64,000 bases of DNA. Source: UBA8337 sp937907245 (GTDB lineage: Bacteria; Pseudomonadota; Alphaproteobacteria; RS24). The notes beneath the pieces are model-generated. The model ran no database searches, was not told where the DNA came from, and worked only from the letters and a program-made list of their open reading frames with translations. This document shows positions 58,955-64,000 of the stretch, piece by piece. Numbering within the stretch: the first letter of the stretch is position 1; every line of letters starts with the position of its first letter. The stretch spans positions 682,001-746,000 of the forward strand of contig OZ244774.1 of the NCBI GenBank assembly GCA_965219485.1, given 5' to 3'. The position numbers and the translations under genes are program-made.

Positions 58955-59242
58955 ATGTCAGTAGATGAAAAAACGGTGCGCCGCATCGCCATGCTTGCCC
59001 GCATTGGGCTGGATGAGGCGGAAGTTCCGGCTCTGGCCAAGGAGCTGAACACGATTATTGGCTTTGTTGAGCAATTGTCCGAAGTGGATACGGAGGGCGT
59101 GAAACCGTTTACCAGTCCGGTAGAAAATAAAATGCGTTGGCGCGAAGATGTGGTTGCCGATGGTGGCTATGCCGAACATGTGCTGGCCAATGCACCCGAT
59201 AAAGATGATGAGTATTTCGCCGTGCCGAAAGTTGTAGAATAA
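58955..59242 (+). CDS. gatC: Asp-tRNA(Asn)/Glu-tRNA(Gln) amidotransferase subunit C
   Basis: GatC stabilises GatA in the GatCAB amidotransferase. The 95-residue protein has the usual start MSVDEKTVRRIAMLARIGLDE, the LSEVDTEGVKPFTSP segment, and the C-terminal FAVPKVVE. It is the first gene of gatCAB, one base before gatA, and is divergent from ruvX. I found only a weak promoter-like pair in the 124-base gap. Confidence 0.94.
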   Translation: MSVDEKTVRRIAMLARIGLDEAEVPALAKELNTIIGFVEQLSEVDTEGVKPFTSPVENKMRWREDVVADGGYAEHVLANAPDKDDEYFAVPKVVE

Positions 59243-59243
59243 T

Positions 59244-60719
59244 ATGAGCAAGCTAACTGATTTAAATCTGGCCCAAGCCCGCGATGGACTTGTCAGCAAG
59301 GCGTTTTCCGCTGCCGAATTAACACAAAGCCATATTGAGCGAGTGGAGGCCTCGGATGCCCTTAACGCCTATGTTTTAAAGACGCCGGAAAAAGCCATGG
59401 ATATGGCCAAAGCCAGCGACGAAAAAATATCTAACGGCACGGCTGGGCCTCTCGAAGGCCTGCCAATCGGGGTGAAAGATTTATTCTGCACCAAAGGGGT
59501 TCGCACGACGGCGAGTTCTAAAATCCTCGGGGAATTTATTCCGCCCTATGAAAGCACCGTGACGCAAAACCTTTGGAACGATGGCGCGGTTCTGCTCGGC
59601 AAATTGAACAATGATGAATTTGCCATGGGGTCTTCTAATGAGACCTCCTGCTTTGGCCCCGTCAACAATCCTTACCAAGGTGCCAATGGAGAAAACCTTG
59701 TGCCGGGTGGCTCGTCTGGTGGCTCTTCGGCTGCGGTGGCCGCGCGCCTCGGTGTGGCCGCTACGGCCACAGATACAGGCGGCTCTATTCGCCAACCTGC
59801 GGCTTTTACTGGCACGGTTGGCTTGAAACCGACCTATGGCCGTTGTTCGCGTTGGGGCGTTGTCGCTTTTGCTTCTTCGTTAGACCAAGCCGGCCCGATT
59901 ACGCAAACCGTGCGCGATGCTGCTATTATGTTGGGCTCCATGGCCAGTTTTGATAAACGCGACAGCACGTCGGTTGAGCGCGATGTGCCAAATTATGAAG
60001 CGGCTTTGACGGGCAACATTAAGGGCTTGCGCGTGGGTATTCCCAAAGAATACCGCGTTGACACTATGCCGGCTGAAATTGAAGCGCTCTGGCAGCAAGG
60101 GATTGATTGGCTGAAGGACGCAGGCGCCGAGATTGTCGATGTGTCCTTGCCGCACACGAAATATGCTTTGCCAGCCTATTACATCATTGCCCCCGCCGAA
60201 GCCTCGTCGAATTTGGCCCGCTATGATGGGGTGCGCTATGGCGCGCGCCAAACGGGTGTTGATATTGACGACATGTATTCGAATACGCGCGCGGCTGGAT
60301 TTGGCGATGAAGTGAAACGCCGCATTATGGTTGGCACTTATGCTTTATCGGCTGGTTATTATGACGCCTATTACATTAAGGCGTTGCAAGTGCGCCGCTT
60401 AATCGCCGAAGATTTTGATAGGGCTTACGAAAAATGCGATGTGCTGCTAACCCCAACCACGCCCTCGGCGGCTTTTGCGGTGGGCAAGCAAGTTGAAGAT
60501 CCGTTGGAAATGTATCTCAATGATGTGTTTACGGTGACGGTCAATTTGGCAGGTCTGCCTGGGTTATCGGTGCCCGCAGGGTTGGATGCCAATGGCTTGC
60601 CGTTGGGCTTGCAGTTAATTGGCAAAGCCTTTGGCGAAGAAGAATTGCTGCGCGTTGGCGAGGTGCTGGAAACAGCCGCTGGTTTCACCACGCGGCCTAA
60701 ACAATGGTGGAGCGCATAA
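59244..60719 (+). CDS. gatA: Asp-tRNA(Asn)/Glu-tRNA(Gln) amidotransferase subunit A
   Basis: GatA is the glutaminase that releases ammonia for transamidation of misacylated Glu-tRNA(Gln) or Asp-tRNA(Asn). The 491-residue amidase-signature protein has the catalytic Lys78 (GVKDLF), the Gly/Ser loop PGGSSGGSS at residues 155-162 and the nucleophile Ser181 (DTGGSIRQPAA). Its presence implies that Gln-tRNA and/or Asn-tRNA is made indirectly. Its stop overlaps the gatB start by one base. Confidence 0.96.
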   Translation: MSKLTDLNLAQARDGLVSKAFSAAELTQSHIERVEASDALNAYVLKTPEKAMDMAKASDEKISNGTAGPLEGLPIGVKDLFCTKGVRTTASSKILGEFIPPYESTVTQNLWNDGAVLLGKLNNDEFAMGSSNETSCFGPVNNPYQGANGENLVPGGSSGGSSAAVAARLGVAATATDTGGSIRQPAAFTGTVGLKPTYGRCSRWGVVAFASSLDQAGPITQTVRDAAIMLGSMASFDKRDSTSVERDVPNYEAALTGNIKGLRVGIPKEYRVDTMPAEIEALWQQGIDWLKDAGAEIVDVSLPHTKYALPAYYIIAPAEASSNLARYDGVRYGARQTGVDIDDMYSNTRAAGFGDEVKRRIMVGTYALSAGYYDAYYIKALQVRRLIAEDFDRAYEKCDVLLTPTTPSAAFAVGKQVEDPLEMYLNDVFTVTVNLAGLPGLSVPAGLDANGLPLGLQLIGKAFGEEELLRVGEVLETAAGFTTRPKQWWSA

Positions 60720-62197
60720 TGGCGAGCAATCAAAATTTAATCGCAGGCGCAACAGGCGACTGGGAAGTTGTCATGGGTCTCGAAATCCATGCCCAAATCG
60801 CCTCCGAGTCGAAATTGTTTTCAGGTGCCGCCACAGAGTTTGGCGCGGCCCCGAACTCTCAAGTGTCGCTGGTCGATGCGGCCATGCCCGGCATGTTGCC
60901 CGTCATCAATGCCTATTGCATAGAGCAAGCGGTGCGCACAGGCCTTGGCTTGAAGGCGCAGGTGAATAAATATTCCGTGTTCGACCGGAAGAATTATTTC
61001 TATCCAGATTTGCCACAAGGCTATCAAATCTCGCAGTTTCTTCAGCCGATTGTTGGCGAAGGCGCGATCGAGATTGATTTGCCAGATGGCTCGGTAAAAA
61101 CCATTGGCGTCGAGCGTTTGCACCTAGAGCAAGATGCGGGCAAGTCTTTGCACGACCAGCATCCAAGCCAAAGTTTTGTCGATCTAAACCGCTCTGGTGT
61201 GGCCTTGATGGAAATTGTGTCGCATCCCGATATGCGTTCGGCGGCGGAGGCGCAAGCCTATGTAAAAAAAGTGCGCGCGATTTTGCGGTATCTTGGCACT
61301 TGCGATGGCAATATGGAGCAGGGCAGTTTGCGGGCGGATGTGAATGTATCGGTGCGCCGTCCTGGCGATGAGCTGGGCACACGCTGTGAAATTAAAAACG
61401 TCAATTCCATTCGCTTCATCGGCCAAGCCATTGAACATGAAGCGCGTCGTCAGATTGACCTGATTGAAGATGGCGGCGTGGTGCAGCAACAAACCCGCCT
61501 GTTCGACCCTAAAAACGGCGAGACGCGTGCCATGCGATCTAAAGAAGAAGCGCATGATTATCGTTACTTCCCAGACCCAGATTTGCTGCCGCTAGAATTT
61601 GACCAAGCCTTTGTCGATGCGATTGCTAAAGACTTGCCAGAGCTGCCAGACGATAAAAAAGCACGGTTTATCTCCGACTATAAATTGTCGCCCTATGATG
61701 CCAGCGTGCTGGTTTCGGAAGCAGAGAACGCTGCGTTTTTTGAAGCCGCTGCCGAAGGCCAAGATGCCAAGGCCGTGGCCAATATGGTTATCGGTTCCGT
61801 ATTTGCAGGGCTCAATAAAGCGGGCTTAGCCATTGCCGATAGTCCGGTGACACCGAGCCAAGTCGGCCAATTGGTTGGGCTTATCAGTGATGATACGGTT
61901 TCCAATAGCATCGCGAAAGAAGTCTTCGAGATGATGTTCGACGAGGGGCCAGACCAAGGCAAAGACGCGCATGTGATTGTCGAAGAAAAAGGCCTGAAAC
62001 AAGTCACGGATATGGGCGCCATTGAAGCGGCTGTCGATGAAGTGATTGCGGCCAATCCAGACAAAGTGACCCAAGCCCAAGAGCGCCCCAAAATGGCAGG
62101 CTGGTTCGTTGGCCAAGTGATGCAAGCGACGGGTGGCAAAGCCAATCCGCAGGCCGTCAACAAATTGGTCTTGGCGAAACTTGGTCTCGATAGCTAG
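60719..62197 (+). CDS. gatB: Asp-tRNA(Asn)/Glu-tRNA(Gln) amidotransferase subunit B
   Basis: GatB binds the misacylated tRNA and carries the kinase/transamidase site. Started at MASNQNLIAGATGDW (one-base overlap with gatA, TAATG) it has 492 residues. Typical motifs are VVMGLEIHAQIASESKLFS, NKYSVFDRKNYFYPDLPQGYQISQ (in two blocks), and RSKEEAHDYRYFPDPDLLPL, followed by the C-terminal YqeY-like domain. Its last four bases overlap the convergent serine hydrolase gene. Confidence 0.96.
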   Translation: MASNQNLIAGATGDWEVVMGLEIHAQIASESKLFSGAATEFGAAPNSQVSLVDAAMPGMLPVINAYCIEQAVRTGLGLKAQVNKYSVFDRKNYFYPDLPQGYQISQFLQPIVGEGAIEIDLPDGSVKTIGVERLHLEQDAGKSLHDQHPSQSFVDLNRSGVALMEIVSHPDMRSAAEAQAYVKKVRAILRYLGTCDGNMEQGSLRADVNVSVRRPGDELGTRCEIKNVNSIRFIGQAIEHEARRQIDLIEDGGVVQQQTRLFDPKNGETRAMRSKEEAHDYRYFPDPDLLPLEFDQAFVDAIAKDLPELPDDKKARFISDYKLSPYDASVLVSEAENAAFFEAAAEGQDAKAVANMVIGSVFAGLNKAGLAIADSPVTPSQVGQLVGLISDDTVSNSIAKEVFEMMFDEGPDQGKDAHVIVEEKGLKQVTDMGAIEAAVDEVIAANPDKVTQAQERPKMAGWFVGQVMQATGGKANPQAVNKLVLAKLGLDS

Positions 62198-63531
62198 TCG
62201 TTTAGCTTCGCGTCTTCAATCGCCTGATAAGTGAGCGACCACATGTCTTGGCGCAGAGTGGTGCGATGAGGCAAAACTTGCGTCATGAACAGGACAATCA
62301 TCTCGTTTTTGGGGTCAATCCAAAATATCGTGCCGGCCGCGCCGCCCCAGAAATAGCTTTCCTCTGGCATAGGTAATTGCGATAGACCCTGCTTTTTTAT
62401 CATGCCAAAACCCAAGCCAAACCCAATGCCATCGTTTGGCATGGTGCTGGTGTAGCGGGCCAGCGCACGGCTTTTGCCGATATGGTCTTGGCGCATCATT
62501 TTAACGGTATTGGGGGCGAGAAGGCGTTGGCCATCCAGCTCGCCATCGTTCAGCAACATACGCGCGAAACGCAAATAATCTGCCGTGGTGGACAAAAGTC
62601 CCGCGCCGCCACTCTCAAATTCGGCTTCGGGAAAATAATGGGTCAGAATGCTTTTATGGGCGGATTCCAACCCGGGGCCTGTGGGCTGCGCCCGCATCCC
62701 TTTTTTCACGAATTGCTCTGGTACGCCTTTTTGCGAATACAGCGTGGCTTGGCGATTGGCTTTGGCTGGGTCGAAGCGAAAACTCGTGTCGACCATGGCG
62801 AGGGGCCCAAAAATTCTTTCTTGTAGAAAAACCGAAAACGGCTGTCCCGAGACCACCTCTACCAAACGTCCCAATACATCGGTGGAGACCGAGTAATGCC
62901 AATGTTGGCCGGGGTCGAACTTCAACGGCATCTTGCCTAGCCGCGTCACAAAACTTTTCAAATCCCCATCGATAGTAGCCCCTAGCCCTTGTCGGCGGTA
63001 GAGGGCGCCAAGGGGGGTCGGGTCAAATACGCCATAGGTAAAGCCCGCTTGGTGGGTTAGCACATCATGGATGGTCGGTTGGCGTTTGGCGGCGCGCGTG
63101 GGCAGACGGTTTTTGTTTTGCGTCTTTTTAGTGGGCGCATAGACCCGCAAATTGGCCAGCTCAGGAATATATTTAGCAATGGGTTCGTGCAGTAAAAACT
63201 TGCCTTCTTCATGCAACATCATCACCGCCACGGAAGTGATGGGTTTGGTCATCGAGTAAATATGAAAAATCGTGTCGTCTTGCATCGGCGCTTTGCGCGC
63301 TATATCGCGGTAGCCCCAATTGCGTTCATAGACCACGCGGTCGTTCTGATAAATCAGCGCGCGCGCCCCAGCTACATGCTCGGCCTCAATGGCTTTTTGA
63401 TAGTGCGCATCTATGCGTGCCAGTCGAGATTGGTCGAAGGATAAATTACGACTGGTCGAAAAAAAACCTCCGACGGCGGCAACCCCACCGATGAGCAGAA
63501 CGAGACTTAAAGCGCGGACATAAAATTTCAT
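62194..63531 (-). CDS. Serine hydrolase of the class C beta-lactamase/family VIII esterase fold
   Basis: The 445-residue protein starts with a signal or anchor segment (MKFYVRALSLVLLIGGVAAVGG), so it acts outside the cytoplasm. The SxxK motif is Ser93-Met-Thr-Lys96. Tyr of the second motif is in HWHYSVSTD, with Val where class C beta-lactamases have Asn, and the third motif reads WGGAAG rather than KTG. These variants fit EstB-like esterases or D-amino-acid peptidases better than a resistance beta-lactamase. The substrate is unknown. Confidence 0.85.
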   Translation of the reverse strand: MKFYVRALSLVLLIGGVAAVGGFFSTSRNLSFDQSRLARIDAHYQKAIEAEHVAGARALIYQNDRVVYERNWGYRDIARKAPMQDDTIFHIYSMTKPITSVAVMMLHEEGKFLLHEPIAKYIPELANLRVYAPTKKTQNKNRLPTRAAKRQPTIHDVLTHQAGFTYGVFDPTPLGALYRRQGLGATIDGDLKSFVTRLGKMPLKFDPGQHWHYSVSTDVLGRLVEVVSGQPFSVFLQERIFGPLAMVDTSFRFDPAKANRQATLYSQKGVPEQFVKKGMRAQPTGPGLESAHKSILTHYFPEAEFESGGAGLLSTTADYLRFARMLLNDGELDGQRLLAPNTVKMMRQDHIGKSRALARYTSTMPNDGIGFGLGFGMIKKQGLSQLPMPEESYFWGGAAGTIFWIDPKNEMIVLFMTQVLPHRTTLRQDMWSLTYQAIEDAKLND

Positions 63532-63590
63532 AGGACTCTCCCTTTTTTCTGAAGCCTATCGAAAGCCTGCGAGAAAAGAAAGCGCCGGAT

Positions 63591-64000
63591 TTATTTTCCC
63601 TTAAAGTCAGCCTCGCGTTTTTCGTTGAAGGCAGTAACACCCTCGACGAAATCGCTCGACCAGCCGGCTTTTTGCTGCGCCCAGCGTTCATTGTTGAGCT
63701 GCTCTTCATAGGTAGCGTCGACGCTATCCCACAAAAGATTTCGGATGAGGCCCAAAGACATCGGCCCTTTGGCCAATTCTTCTGCCAGTGCGCGGGCTGT
63801 ATCCATCAGCGCATCATCTTCGACTACGCGGTTGATGAGACCCCATTCGAGCGCTTTTTCGGCTGGCAGGCGTTCGCCCATCAGCGCTAATTCTTTGGTC
63901 CGAGCGAGGCCGATGAGGCGCGGCAAAATATAGGTCGAGCCGCCATCTGGCACTAAGCCAATGCGGCGGAAAGCCTGCAAAAAGAAAGCCGATTTATTGG
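63591..64000 (-). CDS. Enoyl-CoA hydratase/isomerase family protein (cut by window end)
   Basis: This is the C-terminal part of a crotonase-fold enzyme. The frame is open to the window edge, and the upstream codons continue the homology (NKSAFFLQAFRRIGLVPDGGSTY). The segments IGLVPDGGSTYILPRLIG and ALEWGLINRVV are typical of PaaG-like 2-(1,2-epoxyphenylacetyl)-CoA isomerases and enoyl-CoA hydratases. The C-terminus with FVEGVTAFNEKREADFKGK is complete. About half the protein, including the first oxyanion-hole residue, is missing. A role in fatty acid or aromatic degradation is likely. Confidence 0.9.
   Translation of the reverse strand, partial: NKSAFFLQAFRRIGLVPDGGSTYILPRLIGLARTKELALMGERLPAEKALEWGLINRVVEDDALMDTARALAEELAKGPMSLGLIRNLLWDSVDATYEEQLNNERWAQQKAGWSSDFVEGVTAFNEKREADFKGK

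Noticed and set aside
62194..63531. Beta-lactam resistance gene.
   Set aside because: The SxxK motif is shared by esterases and peptidases of the same fold; the second and third motifs differ from class C beta-lactamases and there is no ampR-like neighbour.
1..64000. Mobile element, prophage, CRISPR array, toxin-antitoxin or defence system.
   Set aside because: No transposase, integrase, phage, cas or restriction genes, no direct-repeat arrays with spacers, and no island of unlike composition were seen; the only array is the 24-bp repeat at 33229.

Overview
The window is a stretch of an alphaproteobacterial chromosome and is almost entirely housekeeping. The assignment rests on gene order and on families typical of the class: the F1-ATPase chaperone ATP12, the division regulator MipZ, DUF1489 and DUF3572 proteins, a zinc-ribbon DinB, the order pyrB-pyrC-like-plsY-dprA-topA-rnr-DUF983-NUDIX-rpmG, and ruvX divergent from gatCAB. 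I cannot place it below class with confidence. Genes are tightly packed, with many 1-8 nt stop/start overlaps. TAG is an unusually common stop codon, even in ribosomal genes.

Layout. 1-2450 is the 3' two thirds of rpoC, closed by a strong terminator. 2570-7079 is the str operon (rpsL, rpsG, fusA, tuf) with a predicted promoter and its own terminator. 7133-18471 is the S10 and spc cluster (rpsJ to adk), in which rplR (L18) is broken by a frameshift. 18496-21019 is the alpha operon (rpsM, rpsK, rpoA, rplQ), with a near-consensus promoter and a strong terminator. 21069-23816 holds crcB, a RluC-type pseudouridine synthase, a HAD phosphatase and ATP12. 23830-27357 encodes both subunits of a propionyl-CoA-type carboxylase. 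lipB follows on the other strand.

28171-29618 holds two sulfate-assimilation genes (a siroheme synthase N-domain and an APS reductase) and tRNA-Leu(GAG). 29772-34756 is a looser region: a GPH sugar/cation symporter, a 57-residue acidic protein, a MAPEG protein with an operator-like repeat, an MgtE Mg2+ channel, a tandem array of 24-bp units, a secreted kelch protein and DUF1489. 34753-37800 (minus strand) is SDR, aldehyde dehydrogenase and panC. 37918-40417 holds mipZ, a membrane J-domain protein and a secreted D,D-carboxypeptidase. clpS-clpA follow.

Most of 43269-58830 is on the minus strand: HIT, GNAT, RidA, dinB, a HAD-like protein, DUF3572, rpmG, NUDIX, DUF983, rnr, topA, dprA, plsY, a catalytically dead dihydroorotase homologue, pyrB and ruvX. 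gatCAB is transcribed away from ruvX, followed by a serine hydrolase and a truncated enoyl-CoA hydratase gene at the window edge.

I found no mobile element, CRISPR array, prophage or defence island, and no convincing new multi-gene system. The points most worth a second look are the rplR frameshift, the 24-bp repeat array with internal dyads next to mgtE, the dead dihydroorotase beside pyrB, the absence of divK-pleD and cysI from loci where I would expect them, and the TAG-rich stop codon use.
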